Assembly: GCA_030323885.1 (NCBI GenBank)
Contig: CM059196.1
Coordinates: 40,314,535-40,378,534, forward strand
DNA: 64,000 bases
Direction: 5' to 3'
Source: Branchipolynoe longqiensis
Taxonomy: Eukaryota; Annelida; Polychaeta; Phyllodocida; Polynoidae
A program made the translations under genes and the position numbers. Shown here in pieces: positions 52,578-63,812 of this stretch (position 1 is its first letter; each line of letters begins with the position of its first letter). A model generated the notes under the pieces. That model was not told the DNA's origin. It worked only from the letters and a program-made list of their open reading frames with translations, and did not search any database.

Positions 52578-53144
52578 TAAAACACCGTGGGGAGGGACTC
52601 GGAAGTGACGGTATTTCTACCTCCTTTCAAAAGGTAGTTGTGTACTTCAGTGTTCCATTGTATAGACAATAAATAATGTGGGTTGTCTGTATACACATGT
52701 TGTGTCCATATTAATCAAATATAAAATAAATCCAGTTAGTACCGTTCGTGAGAGGGTTTAAACAAATTATTTAGTAAAATCAAGTTTTTGTTTGTTTAAA
52801 GACGAAAAGTAAATGGGAAATGTGCTGAGGGTATCCCCTTCGCCCCCTCCCCCCACCCCCCATCTCAACCTTTGTTGCGCTGCGCATCTACAGTTCCTAA
52901 TTTTCGGTCTCTCCTATTTCCCCCCTGGCTCAGACCATCAGGGACCCATCTCATTGCGCACATCACGTGATTCATCCAATTATAGGGTTGTGTGCCGCCT
53001 AATGAAAGGTTCACCCCTATCCAGAGTACGGGTGAATGACACAAGCCGGCCTAAATCTGAGCAAAAACTGCCTCGTTATGGATCAGCTATAAACAAGCTG
53101 TGGAGATCCTTGTTCCAGTGTTCGGTGTTGACATACTTGGGGTA
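52578..53144. other. No recognised feature
   Basis: Contains a C-rich run at 52835-52862. A 110-codon frame across it starts in that run and has no recognisable domain. Confidence 0.35.
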
Positions 53145-53471
53145 AAGCTAAGATTCCTTATATGCGGTATGCGAATGGGAGAATTCCTTCTACGCGGTAA
53201 GCGGCAAGCGTCTCCCCACCCCAACCACTACCATATGTTCCCCTCAGCACCCTTGTGTGTGACCGTTCCGTAATGCTCAGTCGCCTCTCCTCGTCTAAAA
53301 CTAATGGGCAAGTGCGACTGACGGTTCTATTTGCATACCGCATGCCGCACCGATCGCTACAGGGACCGATCGAGTTTTCGCATTCGGATGTAAGGAATCA
53401 CCCCCATTGACTTAGATGCTTTCCGATTTGTTGCCGCATTCGCATACCGCGTATAGGGAATCTTAGCTTTA
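53145..53471. mobile_element. TIR element with AAGCTAAGATTCC ends
   Basis: Left AAGCTAAGATTCCTTATATG then CGGTATGCGAATG; right CATTCGCATACCGCGTATAG then GGAATCTTAGCTTT. The arms of about 34 bp pair with few mismatches. GCGGTATGC/GCATACCGC words recur inside. Single copy in this window; class not assigned. Confidence 0.8.
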
Positions 53472-53488
53472 CTCGGATGAGAATGTAC

Positions 53489-53822
53489 CGGGGCACTGTG
53501 ACCGAATCTGTAGAGCGCGGGCCTCGCGTGCAGAAGGTCTGGAGTTTGGTTCCCGGTCGAGTCAAACCAATGACTTATCAAATTGATACTTGTCACTTCC
53601 TATCCTGGCGCTCAGCATTAATAGGATAGGACAAGGCTTGCTTATCTCAGTGTCAGGATAATGTGACTGAGTGGGATATTGGTTCATGGTGCTGGCAGCC
53701 TGATTTCGCAGTGAGGCAGCACTATAAAGTCGCCATGAGTGCGCACTGTCACAAGTTGGTACCCGTCCTGATATGGCCTTAGATGTTGCCAGGATCTAAA
53801 ACTCCCAACAACCAACCAACGG
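53489..53822 (+). mobile_element. SINE-A, type-1 head, full length
   Basis: Good reference copy: head GGCACTGTGACCGAATCTGT then GAGCGCGGGCCTCGCGTGCA, B-box GAGTTTGGTTCCC, complete body, tail AACTCCCAACAACCAACCAA. Confidence 0.95.
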
Positions 53823-54682
53823 AAGGTAATGTCAGAACTTTTTTTTTTAATAAAAAAAAATCAGGGGCCTAGCCTGTGATTTTCAGGTGGTATGCAGATG
53901 GAATAAAATGCTAGTGGTATAAAATGCGATGGAATAAAGCTCGATAAAACATGTATTTTAAAATTAAATAAAAGGATATTATAAATTGTAATCTCAGGTG
54001 GTACGCAGCTGTGTACCTGCATATATGGTCGATTGTGGTATAGTTAGACGGTCTCCATGTGTGCATGGACGAGAGCAGTAGATCGGACCCATGTTTGATT
54101 CCCATATATTGATCTGGTTCGATCTCCCACATATGGATGGTGGCGAGAGGTGGTTGCTCTATTCCTATTGGCTAGGCCAGGAAAGAGAGCTATGGCGAAT
54201 CCGTGCTAAGCTGGGTAGTGTGTAAATGTATTATTTCAATATTTCATGTTGGTAGTATCATCGTACTATTACAATATAGAGATTAAAACACATATATGGT
54301 AGAGACTAATTTCTCTGGCTAATCTAACCTCTTCTCTACCCCTACCCCTCCCACCAGGATGTCTTTATATATTTATTTTAAAATTTAGATTACATTTTCT
54401 GGCCATCTGGCCTAATCCAGCCATTGGCAGTGTTGATAATAATAATAATAATATCCTTATGGGCATACATGCCCACATCGATATACAAAGCGATATCCAC
54501 AACAATCTGATTACGATGCACATATATATTCAGGCAACAGTTGGCAGAATACTTTACCGCTCGCATTCTGCTCTAGCCACATATCGTCCTTTGTATTGTT
54601 TATAAACTTTAGCCCTGAGACTCCCTAAAATGCAATATTGCACATTTAATAACAGTAGCATAATGGCTTACATTTTATCACC
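53823..54682. other. No gene recognised; (AAT)n at 54437-54455
   Basis: AT-rich DNA without repeat matches. Confidence 0.4.
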
Positions 54683-55335
54683 CTACGTGGTGGCCGAATC
54701 GCAAAGAGCGTTGGAGTTCCTGTGCTGAAGGATGTATGTTCGATTCCCGGCCGAGTCAAACCAATGACCTAGAAAATTAATACCTGTGGTTACCTAGCCT
54801 AGTGCTTGGCATTGCTAGGACATGGCAATGACTGGTTAACTCAGCACCAGGATAAGCCTAGTGACCTGCAAGGGAGGCGGAGCCGAGAGCATCCAGCAAA
54901 ATGGCTTAATAGAATTCAGTGTACTAAAGTTTAGCCATGGGGGCCAGGTGGTAGTTAATCCGCCACTGGGGGCAACACTATAAAGTCGCAGTGAATGCGC
55001 ACTATCACAAGTCAGTACACATTCTAATTTAAGGGTCCGTATGGGGCCTGGAAAGTCTTGAACTTCATTTGCCCCATCTCAAGGCCTTGAATTTAACCTA
55101 TTTTGGGTAATTAGTCTTGAAAAGCCTTGAATTCCATTACACTGTCCCCACTGATCTAAATTAGTCCTAAACCACCATTCGCCATTGTTGTTTATTCCCT
55201 AAATCCAAATGAAAATAGTCTTGAATTCGTATTTAAAAGCAGCTTTGAAATAGCCTTGAATTGCATATCTTCACATGTGTACGGACCTTGTAATATGACC
55301 TTTGATGTTGCTAAGATGTAATATCCCAACAAACA
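54683..55335 (+). mobile_element. Diverged SINE-A, interrupted by a TIR element
   Basis: Head CGTGGTGGCCGAATCGCAAA at 54686, body with ACTGGTTAACTCAGCACCAG, a foreign piece around 54870-54940, GGGGCAACACTATAAAGTCG near 54970, then interrupted at 55032-55290. It resumes as TATGACCTTTGATGTTGCTA. Confidence 0.75.
55032..55290 (+). mobile_element. TIR element (GGGTCCGTA ends), copy 1
   Basis: Left AAGGGTCCGTATGGGGCCTG, right GTGTACGGACCTTG, with TAA on both sides. It aligns with 62316-62590 (GGCCTGGAAAGTCTTGAA, CTGTCCCCACTGATCTAAAT). The interior contains six or more CCTTGAA/CTTGAAT words. No ORF. Confidence 0.8.
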
Positions 55336-55524
55336 TATAGGTTCTCATTATTAGTATTATTAAAACTGCATAATATATACCACATAGTCAAATGAATAAC
55401 GGTACCTTACTTTCATCGGTATATCACCTTCAAGAGGCTCATTTCTGCTGGCAATTGTCACGTGACCACAGTATACTCTCCCGTACCATTACCGTGATAT
55501 ATAGTCCAGTCCAAGTACCTCTCC

Positions 55525-56226
55525 AGGGCCCGTATGCATGGGTCTGTGTTAGCGGCTTTTGGTGTTACAGCGTGATACCGTTTAGCTATCACTGAGGTCG
55601 GGAAATATGTCAAGCAGTATGCAGGAGCGCGTAACACTTTGATTATAGCTAAACATGAAGTTATTTATAGATTTGGGAAATCCCTCGATTCGACAATATG
55701 AATAACACCACCAATGCGGCGGTGGCGTTAATATCGGTTCGAATTTATGGTTAAATTGATCAAAGTTCACTTATTGCGTATGTAATTCTGTTAAATATGA
55801 TAGCATTGAATAGATTTGGGCCTAATATATTGCCGACGATGCGGCGGCGGCAAAACGACAGTATGGATATCGACTTCCATGCCGTGGCGGCGAACGGCTA
55901 CTTACATTCATCGATTCGAAAATATTAATATCACCGCCATTGCGGCGGCAGCGTTAATCTCGCTTCGATTTTAGGGTTAATTTAATAAAATTTCACTATT
56001 TGACTATGTAACTCTGTTAAATATGACAGCATTGAATAAATTTGGCCCTAATTGGTACCTAACACCGCCTGTAAACCAGCTATGGAACGGGTTTACTGTA
56101 ACCTAGTTTAAGCTTGTGGTGTTAGCCCTATCACTGACTCATGCATAGCGACTTTTCGGCGCTAAACCAGAAATCCTGTCTAAATGCGTTTTGGCTCGCT
56201 AACACCGCGTCGTGCATATGGGCCCA
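55525..56226. mobile_element. FB1 foldback element, copy 2
   Basis: Termini AGGGCCCGTATGCATGGGTC and CGTGCATATGGGCCCAGG. Interior shares AAATCTATT..., TTCTGTTAAATATGATAGCA, TATTGCCGACGATGCGGCGG and TCGATTCGAAAATATTAATA with copy 1, but the arms are less symmetric here. Confidence 0.8.
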
Positions 56227-56228
56227 GG

Positions 56229-56539
56229 CCGCCACAGGCATGGCCCTCAGGACTGTATGAGTGGTGCAAGGCTGGCACGACCTGTTAGTGTTATGAGTTG
56301 GCTGCCTGCTGTGACTGGAATTAAACGGACCGGGTATAGGCTGCTGAGACAGGAACCGTACTCCCACAAATGCTCTCCAAGCACAACCTTGTTTAGTTTA
56401 TTTGTTTATATAAACAAATGTGTGTGGGGAGAGTAGTGGACCCACTTCACCACCAGAAGTGGGTCAGGGGGGGGGGGGGGGGTTCTGAGGCTGGGACTAG
56501 CTAGCAGCTGTTGTTTTTAAAATGGATGGGTGAAGGGAG
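56229..56539. other. No gene; poly(G) at 56467-56482
   Basis: Unique-looking, with one G run. Confidence 0.4.
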
Positions 56540-56790
56540 AGTAAAACTGGGGTATTTTCAATTTTCTTTAGAGTAGTTCAATCAGGAAATATATTTGCTT
56601 TAATGTAAAATATGTGTTAATACAATTACATTGCATAATTCAATGAGAAACACATATAGATGAAAAAGTTTTTTGTTGTTGAATTTAAAAAGGTTTTGGA
56701 CTGTATGGGGGTTTGAACCCACACCACCAAACAACTTCAGATTACAAGTTCAACATCCTAACCACTAGGCCACAGAGGCCACATATAATT
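56540..56790 (-). mobile_element. SINE-D, near full length
   Basis: On the minus strand the tRNA-like head reads GGCCTAGTGGTTAGGATGTT, then GAACTTGTAATCTGAAGTTG and B-box GTGGGTTCAAACCCC; TGT sits at the anticodon position (Thr-like). The body has TTTCTCATTGAATTATGCAA and CAGCAAATATATTTCC-like words. An inverted partner lies at 58277-58515. Confidence 0.85.
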
Positions 56791-56837
56791 GGTGGTGTCA
56801 GTTCAGGGTTTTGTATATATGACGTCATATATACAGG

Positions 56838-57290
56838 CTATGTATGTATGTATGTATGTATGTAAGTATGTATGTATGTATGTATGTATCAGGGATGAAA
56901 GATCTCCGCGATTTCGCGGATTTCCGGGAATTTTCCTGTAGCTATAAGTGTACACTAATACATTGTTCAAATGCCCCAACACTATAAATCTATACTAATA
57001 CGTTGTTCAAACGCTGCAGCACTATAAGTGTATACTAATACGTTGTTTTACGCTGCAGCACCATAATCATATACTAATGTGTGGTGCAGATGCCACAGCA
57101 TTATCAGCGTATACTACTAATACGTGCTTCAAACGTATTTGTATGAAACCCGACTTCCGGGAATTTTCCACGATTCCCTGACAATGCTAAACCTATGGGA
57201 GAATATCAGCATTTCCGCTTTTTTTCCCCGGAGACCTCTTTCATCCCTCATGTATGCATGTATGCATGCATGTATAACTATAAATAAATG
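56838..57290 (+). repeat. (ATGT)n microsatellite, split by a CG element
   Basis: ATGTATGT units at 56838-56889 resume as CATGTATGCATGTATGCATG at 57250-57275 after the inserted element. Confidence 0.85.
56890..57249 (+). mobile_element. CG element, copy 2
   Basis: Starts CAGGGATGAAAGATCTCCGC, ends GGAGACCTCTTTCATCCCT. The interior carries five tandem units of about 50 bp (CACTATAAGTGTATACTAAT, ACGTTGTTCAAACGCTGCAG); the 40499 copy has fewer. Confidence 0.85.
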
Positions 57291-57355
57291 CATATATGAC
57301 GTCCTATACGCAAATAGCCTGAACTGAGACAAGTAACGATATGTGGTCTCTGAGG

Positions 57356-58276
57356 CCTGGGTTCGTATGCATGAAGAATTATTTATCGGCTCCGGTGTTA
57401 AGGTCCGGGTTAGCTAATGCCGGCTTTGGAAATTCGGTCACGGGGTATGTATGGAGCCAAAGCGTGGAGGCGTTAGCTAACCTAGCAGTTATTTATAGAT
57501 TTGGGAAATCGCTCTGTGCCTGTAGCCTGTTTTGTGTACATTCGTCGATTTGACAATATTAATATCGGCGCAGTTGTAGCGGCAGCGTTACTTTCGGTTC
57601 GTTTTTGCGGTTAATTTGCTAAAATATCACTTGTACAGTATGTAATTCTGTTAAATATGATCGCATTGAATAGATTTGGGATAATATATTGCCGCCAATG
57701 TGGCGGTGGCGGCGCTGTTTTGTTGATCTTCGACAGTATGGATAGCGACATTGATGTGGTGGCGGCGGTGATTTGTTTTGTGTACATTCGTCGATTTGAT
57801 AATATTAATATCATCCCCGTTGTAGCGGAGGCATTAATATCGGTTCGAATTTAGGGTTAATTTAATGAAATTTCACGATTTGAGTATGTAATTCTGTTAA
57901 ATATGATCGCATTGAATAGATTTGGCCATACTGCCAAAGATCAAGAAAACATCGCCGCCGCCGCATCGGCGGCAATATATTAGGCCCAAATCTATTCAAT
58001 GCAACCATATTTAACAGAATTACATACTCAAATCGTGAAATTTCATTAAATTAACCCTAAATTCGAACCGATATTAACGCCGCCGCTACAACGGCGGCGA
58101 TATTAATAGCACAGAGGGATTTCCCATATCTATAAATAATTGCTAGGTTAGCGAACGCCTCCTCGCTTTGACTCCATGCATACCCCATGACCCATTTCTA
58201 AACACCTGCGTTATCTAACCCAAACGTGGTCCTTAACACCGGGGCCGATAAATAATTCTTCATGCATACGGGCCCA
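57356..58276. mobile_element. FB1 foldback element, copy 3
   Basis: Termini GTTCGTATGCATGAAGAATT (then ATTTATCGGC) and GCCGATAAATAATTCTTCAT (then GCATACGGGCCC) pair over about 32 of 35 bases. The interior has two direct copies of TCGTCGATTTGAYAATATTA to AATAGATTTGG (57540-57670, 57785-57925), answered by one inverted copy (57975-58110). The right end sits inside the head of a SINE-D copy. Confidence 0.85.
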
Positions 58277-58515
58277 GGTGGTTAGGGTGTTGAACTTGTA
58301 ATCTGAAGTTGTTTTGTCTTGTGGGTTCAAACCCCATACAGTCCAAAACCTTTTTACATTCAACAGCAAAAAAACATTTTTCATCTATATGTGTTTCTCA
58401 TTGAATTATGCAATGTAATTGTACTAACATATATTTTACATTACAGCAAATATATTTCCTGTTTGAACTACTCTAAAGAAAATTGAAAATACATCAGTTT
58501 TACCCTCCCTCCTCT
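58277..58515 (+). mobile_element. SINE-D, head cut by FB1
   Basis: GTGGTTAGGGTGTTGAACTT through GTGGGTTCAAACCCCATACA to TTGAAAATACATCAGTTTTA. The first bases of the head (GGCCTA) are replaced by the FB1 terminus. Confidence 0.85.
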
Positions 58516-58564
58516 CCACTCAAACTCACCTACCAGCTAAGGTACTGGACTGTTTGCACAACAG

Positions 58565-58885
58565 GGCTGGATTTTGGAGTTTTACATCCTGGCAGCATCT
58601 AAGGTCGTATCAGCACAAGCGCTGACTTGTGACAGTGCGCACTCATGACAACTTTATATTACAGCCCCACTGGGAGAACAGGCCACCAGCACCATGACCT
58701 CATATCCCACTCGGTCACATTATCCTGACACTGAGCCAACTAGTCATTGTCCTATCCTATTATATTAATGCCGAGTGCAAGGATAGATTTTAAATCATTG
58801 CTTTGACTCAACCGGGAACCGAACTCATGATCTTCTGCAGGCGAGGCCAACTTCTACCGATTAGGCCCCCTCGCCCGGTATTTTA
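58565..58885 (-). mobile_element. SINE-A, type-1 head
   Basis: On +: GGAGTTTTACATCCTGGCAG to CTTCTACCGATTAGGCCCCC. Confidence 0.85.
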
Positions 58886-59889
58886 ATTCCACATACAGAG
58901 GATGCTCCATCTGTGGACACTCGCTGAGTTCAGGGAACTATCAAAGTATAACTGATCTCTGCTGACTGATTCTGTTGACGACCGTCAGGGGGTGCTCGTT
59001 ACACTTGCAAAGTCCCCAGTAATTAGATAAACCTTCATTCCTTGAAGTTGCCTTGAAGTTGAACTAAAGGTTTGCACAATGTTGCCTTGAAGTTGAACTA
59101 AAGGTTTGCACAATTCAAAATATGTATGTTTGCTGGTATGTGCTATCACCTCACGTTCAATGAAACACACCCTTACAAATTTAGAAAGTTAATATTCGAG
59201 TATTTGATGTTGTGCCGGGAATGATAATACAAGTAATTTGTTGGTTGTTTTTCCCAGTAAGCACCACCATTATGGGGATCAACTAGCCCGACGACCGTTG
59301 CCAATTCAGAGATTTCGTGGATTTTCGAGATTTTTTATAATCGGTGTTTTTCAGCCGATATTTTAAATATAGTTGGTAATTTCTCATAAATATACATTCT
59401 AATATACTTGGATGATATCACACTTTTATCTATCTATGACCTATATATATATAGCAAAGTGGCAATTATAATTTATATTTGAATATTATTCCATGTCTCT
59501 GACTACCAGTGATGGTTGGTCGCGGTTAAGGGATTGAGGATGAGGATGATGATAATGATGATGGTGGTCGTCAGTAGACCTATAATTATATCCCAACGTG
59601 GGGTGGATTTCCACGAAAACACAAATATTTCTCTCCTAGGCTTAGCTGTCAGGGAATCGTGGAAAATTACCAGAAGTCGGGTTTCATATGCTGCTCTCCA
59701 AGCACAACCGCTAGCCAGAGAGCGTTCTGCTGTCCTTATGACTGGTCGTCAATTTCTGCTCCCGCCCCCCCACCCCCCTCCACTCCTTAGCTCGCTTAAA
59801 TCCTTGTCATGGACACCATTGACAATGAATAACCTGCATTTAAAGGATCAGTAACAGGACTAGTTCAAGTTTTCTTATTCACAATTATC
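58886..59889. other. No gene; small repeats
   Basis: A two-copy tandem (CCTTGAAGTTGAACTAAAGG then TTTGCACAAT, 59048-59114), a GATGAT run at 59538-59570, and a CG-element end fragment at 59645-59690 (CTGTCAGGGAATCGTGGAAA). The rest is unique-looking. Confidence 0.5.
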
Positions 59890-60487
59890 ATTGACTAAAA
59901 GTAAATGTTTGTTGGAACTTTTACATCATAGCAATATCTAAAGTAATAACAAGATGGGCACCGACACTGGGAGACGATGCCACCAGGACATGATATCCCA
60001 CTCAGTCAGATTATCTCGATACTGAGCTAATCTGTTTTTGCCCATTCCTATTAATGCTGAGCGCCAGGCTAGGTAGTGAGAAATCAATATCGTAAGCCAT
60101 TGGCTTTTGTTATTGTTGTTGTTGAAGATTTATACTGCCTATCATGGATAAGCCTGAATAGGCTTGTTTTCACCACTAGACAGTTTGTCGATAGAAAGCC
60201 CGAGCCTACACTTTTACCGACCCAAGGGATTTTTAACCTCCCACACCACATAGACATGGTAAGAGAGCAACTGGCCTTTGAGGTCACTTTATACACAGCG
60301 GTGGAAATCCAAATTGGCAGAGATGGGGGCATGGGGAATCGAACCACTGACCTTCAGGTTAGGAGTCCGACCTAGAAAAAAGTCAGACACTCTAACCACT
60401 CCACCACAGAAGCTTAACTTGGCAATGATTCAAACTCCTGACTTTCCGAAGCCAGCACTTTTACCGATTCGGCCACGGCGTCTGGTT
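59890..60487 (-). mobile_element. Diverged SINE-A split by SINE-E
   Basis: Tail and body at 59905-60110 (ATCATAGCAATATCTAAAGT to TAAGCCATTGGCTTTT), head at 60418-60487 (CTTTTACCGATTCGGCCACG). The body has a deletion after the GGCACCGACA segment. Confidence 0.75.
60111..60417 (-). mobile_element. SINE-E, inserted in SINE-A
   Basis: The minus-strand head reads TGGTGGAGTGGTTAGAGTGT and B-box GTGGTTCGATTCCCC. The body contains AGACAGTTTGTCGATAGAAA and GGGATTTTTAACCTCCCACA on +. The tail at 60103-60125 is (TTG)n on +. A short ACTTTTTTCTAGGT insertion lies in the anticodon region. Confidence 0.75.
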
Positions 60488-60587
60488 GTAAATTATTGAA
60501 ACCTCTACTATCGCTAATACTAAATTAGATGCCCTCTGACTAGGTAATGCCACTTCCTTTCCCTGGCTGACGTCACAGAACTACTAA

Positions 60588-60930
60588 GTACAGGTGCCCG
60601 CCTCTTAAACGACCACCCATGCTGCAGAAAGAATGTGGTCGCATAAGGGAGGTGGTCGCTGGTGAGAGGGTTTGTCAGGGTGAGAGGGAGTTTTGAAATA
60701 TGGCAGGGTTTTGAAATATGACCTTATGGTGTCCATTTAAATATCACATAATCACACTTGTTGATTTTAAAATAATGGTCGCATATAGGGGGAAAAGAGT
60801 GGTTGTTTGGCGGGTGGTTGTTGGTTAGGGGTAATTAGTAGTTAAAATATGTTCCTGCATTGGAATTCTGGCCATATATGGCGGGTGGTCGTTGTTCAAG
60901 GTGGTTGTTTAAGAGGGGGACCATTGTATA
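60588..60930. mobile_element. TIR element with TGGTCG-rich arms
   Basis: Left TACAGGTGCCCGCCTCTTAA then ACGACCACCC; right GGTGGTTGTTTAAGAGGGGG then ACCATTGTA. The arms pair over the CCTCTTAAACGACCACC core. GTGGTCG/GGTGGTTG words recur inside. TA-like ends resemble the 930-1127 class. Confidence 0.65.
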
Positions 60931-61049
60931 GCCATTGGACTCAGTCCTAGTCCGATGGGGCTGGACAGATCAGTTCCGGCTGAATAGGTTGGAGCTCAAA
61001 TATCTCATTCTAAGTGGTCTTTTACCGGCCTCCCCAGTGTAATATACCA

Positions 61050-61790
61050 TATGCGGTGGTCGAATCGGTAAGAACACAGGCTTCCCTAGATAAAGGATTC
61101 ACCCGTACTTGCAGTACATGGGTGAATACCAACACTATATAAAAGCTGTCGAAAAAGGGGGGAAATGCAATGAGAGCCTAAATTCACAATCTAAGAAGCA
61201 ACATTTATTCTCTATATATATTTTCATAATTCCCCGCTCCTTTTGAGTTGACAAATATGATAAAACATATAGTTTAATAGAATTTAAAGTGAAATCGACG
61301 GCGTTCTATGGCTGCCATCTTGTCTGTTTGCGTTCTCTCCCATTTCACCAACTCTGTGCCAATATAAGTACCCATTTGACACTGGAGCTAGGCATTCTAC
61401 TTCCTGATCCATACTAAAGCTATTTTCACCCATATTTAGACTATGTTGTCGTTCACCAGTGTACCACAAGTACAGGGTGAATCTGTTATCTAAGGCTTCC
61501 CGTGCAGAAGATCGGGCACTTGAATCCCAGCTGAATCATACCAATGACTTACAACATTGATGCTTGTCGCTTCCTAGCCTACCGCTGGTCATTACTAGGA
61601 TAGGGCAAGGACTGGTTAGCTCAGCAACGTGATTGAGTAGGATATTGAGCCATGGTGCTGGTGGCCTGGTCCCCCAGTGAGGTAGCACTATAAAGGCATC
61701 ATAGGTGTGCACGGTCACAAGTCGGTACCCATCCTGATATGACCGAAGATATTGCTAGGATGTAAAACCCCAACAAACAAACCGCAGTGT
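61050..61790 (+). mobile_element. SINE-A split by an MU element
   Basis: Head part 61050-61086 (GCGGTGGTCGAATCGGTAAG), resuming at 61502 (GTGCAGAAGATCGGGCACTT) and running to the tail AAAACCCCAACAAACAAACC. The target duplication AGGCTTCCC falls inside the tRNA-like head. Confidence 0.9.
61087..61492 (+). mobile_element. MU family TIR element with perfect 9-bp target duplication
   Basis: Begins TAGATAAAGGATTCACCCGT and ends CAGGGTGAATCTGTTATCTA. AGGCTTCCC flanks both sides (61078-61086, 61493-61501). 406 bp, no ORF. Second, opposite-oriented copy of the 8413-8814 element. Confidence 0.9.
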
Positions 61791-62315
61791 AATATTGCCC
61801 ACGCGAATTGCTGATGTCCAGTGCAATTTGTAATGGCAATTTTACACTGAAGGGTAAGTAAGGTCTCCCCTTCATTTACAATCCTAACACTGGGCACTTG
61901 AGTTACTAAAACACAGGGTTGGAGGGGACTTTATTTTGGAGTGGGAAATATAATACTGTCATATTGCCTCCACGGGAAGCGTTATTCCAGCGTATTATTG
62001 CCGATGGGAAACGGGGTGGGGGGGGGGGGGGTATTCCGGTAAATTATCGCCATTGGAAAGGAGTCCGAGGGGGCTGTTTTACACCGCTACACCGGTGTGC
62101 CCCCCCCCCCCCCCCACACACACACATACACACACACTAGTCATCACGCACGAGCTCAGGCCTTTGCATATTGATTTACCTTCGGGCAGGGCGATGTGCA
62201 CACTGTCCGCGGAGGGAACCAGCTATGGGCGTTCAGTATCGATCCCATCGGCATCATGACAAATTCGCTGGCACAGTCCTTGAGATAGCAGAGATGAACG
62301 AGCTTCTGTGACGAC
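61791..62315. other. No gene; G run, C run and (CA)n
   Basis: Poly(G) at 62017-62030, poly(C)/(CA)n at 62100-62138. ORFs here are built from those runs. Confidence 0.5.
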
Positions 62316-62590
62316 GGTTTGTACGGGGCCTGGAAAGTCTTGAAAAGTCCTGAACTTCATTTGCCCCATTTCAAGGCCTTGAAAAGCGTTTAACCTATTT
62401 TGGGTAATTAGTTTTGAAAAGCCTTGAATTCCATTAAACTGTCCCCACTGATCTAAATTAGTCCGAAATCGTCATTCGGCATAAGATAATCCGACATACC
62501 TACACACAATAAAACATCAATACTCTCCTGAATTCCTATCAAAAACAGTCATGAAATAGCCATATCTTTACATGTGTACGAACCCTGTGT
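62316..62590 (+). mobile_element. TIR element (GGGTCCGTA ends), copy 2
   Basis: GTACGGGGCCTGGAAAGTCT to CATGTGTACGAACCCTG. Same body as 55032-55290 with an extra CTTGAAAAG repeat near the left end. Termini are slightly eroded. Confidence 0.75.
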
Positions 62591-62654
62591 GTACATGTAT
62601 GTGGTTGGGTGTGGGTGGGTGTGGGTCTACTTTGTTAGATAAGCATTTTCCATC

Positions 62655-63015
62655 ATAGCATAGCATATTTTCCATCCGATGGTTTTGAGTTTCTCTCATT
62701 TTCTGAGATAAACATATTAGGTTGATCATTATAAGCTCCCTTACTTTACTTTGATGTAACTTTTATTTTAATTGGCTAACTTTTGAGATATTTGAAATGC
62801 AAACATCATTAATTAATTTTGACAAGCTTGCCAAAACTCTACCAGCATAGGCTTCTGCATAAACAGGTTCTATTAAATTGACACAGTATTCCCATCTATG
62901 TGACGACAACTGTTTAATAACTGCACCAGTATCTAAGTTAGATAGTGAGAATCAAATCTAGATAATTGTATTGGTTTTGAAAATTTGAAGTTTCCACCGG
63001 ACCATGCAGCTTTAA
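62655..63015 (+). mobile_element. M1 element
   Basis: TTAGGTTGATCATTATAAGC, TTAATTTTGACAAGCTTGCC, TAACTGCACCAGTATCTAAG and the right terminus CCGGACCATGCAGCTTTAAT are in M1 order. The left terminus is eroded. Confidence 0.85.
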
Positions 63016-63297
63016 TATATAAAATGTTATTTGGACGCCAGAAGAGCTTGGTCGACAGGGCGCAGGACTGGACAGCTCTCTTCTTGTCAGAGCTCCTCCC
63101 CATAGGCAGTAAGTGGCAGAAGTGACAACAAATTGCTAAATGCCACTTCATATGTGTGGATTTTAAATTAAGGATTTTTCCAATTGTTATTTTGGGTAAA
63201 TATTTTATTCATCTGAACATATTATTTTGTCAGCGCCGAAGCACTAGTCTTCCAGCCATTGAGATGATCACATTTGAGTTTGTACATGGTGATGTAG

Positions 63298-63386
63298 GAG
63301 TGGAATGTGCTGTATTGTGTGCAGCACACTCCACTCTCAACAATACGAGTGGGGAGTGGCCCATGCTGTATGGTGTACAGCATAGG
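63298..63386 (+). repeat. Two adjacent hairpins
   Basis: GAGTGGAATGTGCTG / CAGCACACTCCACTC (one mismatch), loop TATTGTGTG; then ATGCTGTA / TACAGCAT (perfect 8 bp), loop TGGTG. About 430-510 bp upstream of the last exon, in DNA with no other repeat match. Confidence 0.75.
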
Positions 63387-63651
63387 CACTCAATAAAATG
63401 CAAGGAGACTCCTGCACCAAAGTTTGTGTAGCAGGGCAGATCTAGTGCACAGTGTACATTAACAGTGTGGTACGGTTGTATAGCAATGAGATTTGATCTT
63501 AGTTTTTGGTTATTCTTCTAATAGTGAGGTGCTATGCATATATGGTGGTTTTGCAGTGTGTGCAGTGCTGGTTGGTAATGTGTCTGTCCAGTGGTGTTAG
63601 TACGTTTGAATGTTAATATGTCAGGATAATGTTTAGTAGTTGTTAGATTCC

Positions 63652-63697
63652 ACTGTCAGGGAATCGTGGAAAATTACCAAAAGTCGGGTTTCATACA
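63652..63697 (-). mobile_element. CG element fragment
   Basis: CTGTCAGGGAATCGTGGAAA then AAGTCGGGTTTCATA, the inverse of the CG interior. Confidence 0.6.
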
Positions 63698-63812
63698 TTC
63701 GTGATTTATAGCACATTTAGAGGGATGGTAGATAGAGACGCGGTGTGCATTGTATTACTTTGTTAAATAGCTATGCACCAGTTGATGCTTATTTTACTGT
63801 TTCTGTTACCAG

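Noticed and set aside
56705..56785. Possible tRNA-Thr gene on the minus strand
   Set aside because: The TGT anticodon position and boxes are visible, but extra bases lie between the anticodon and T arms and a second copy shares the same 160-bp body, so it is a SINE head.
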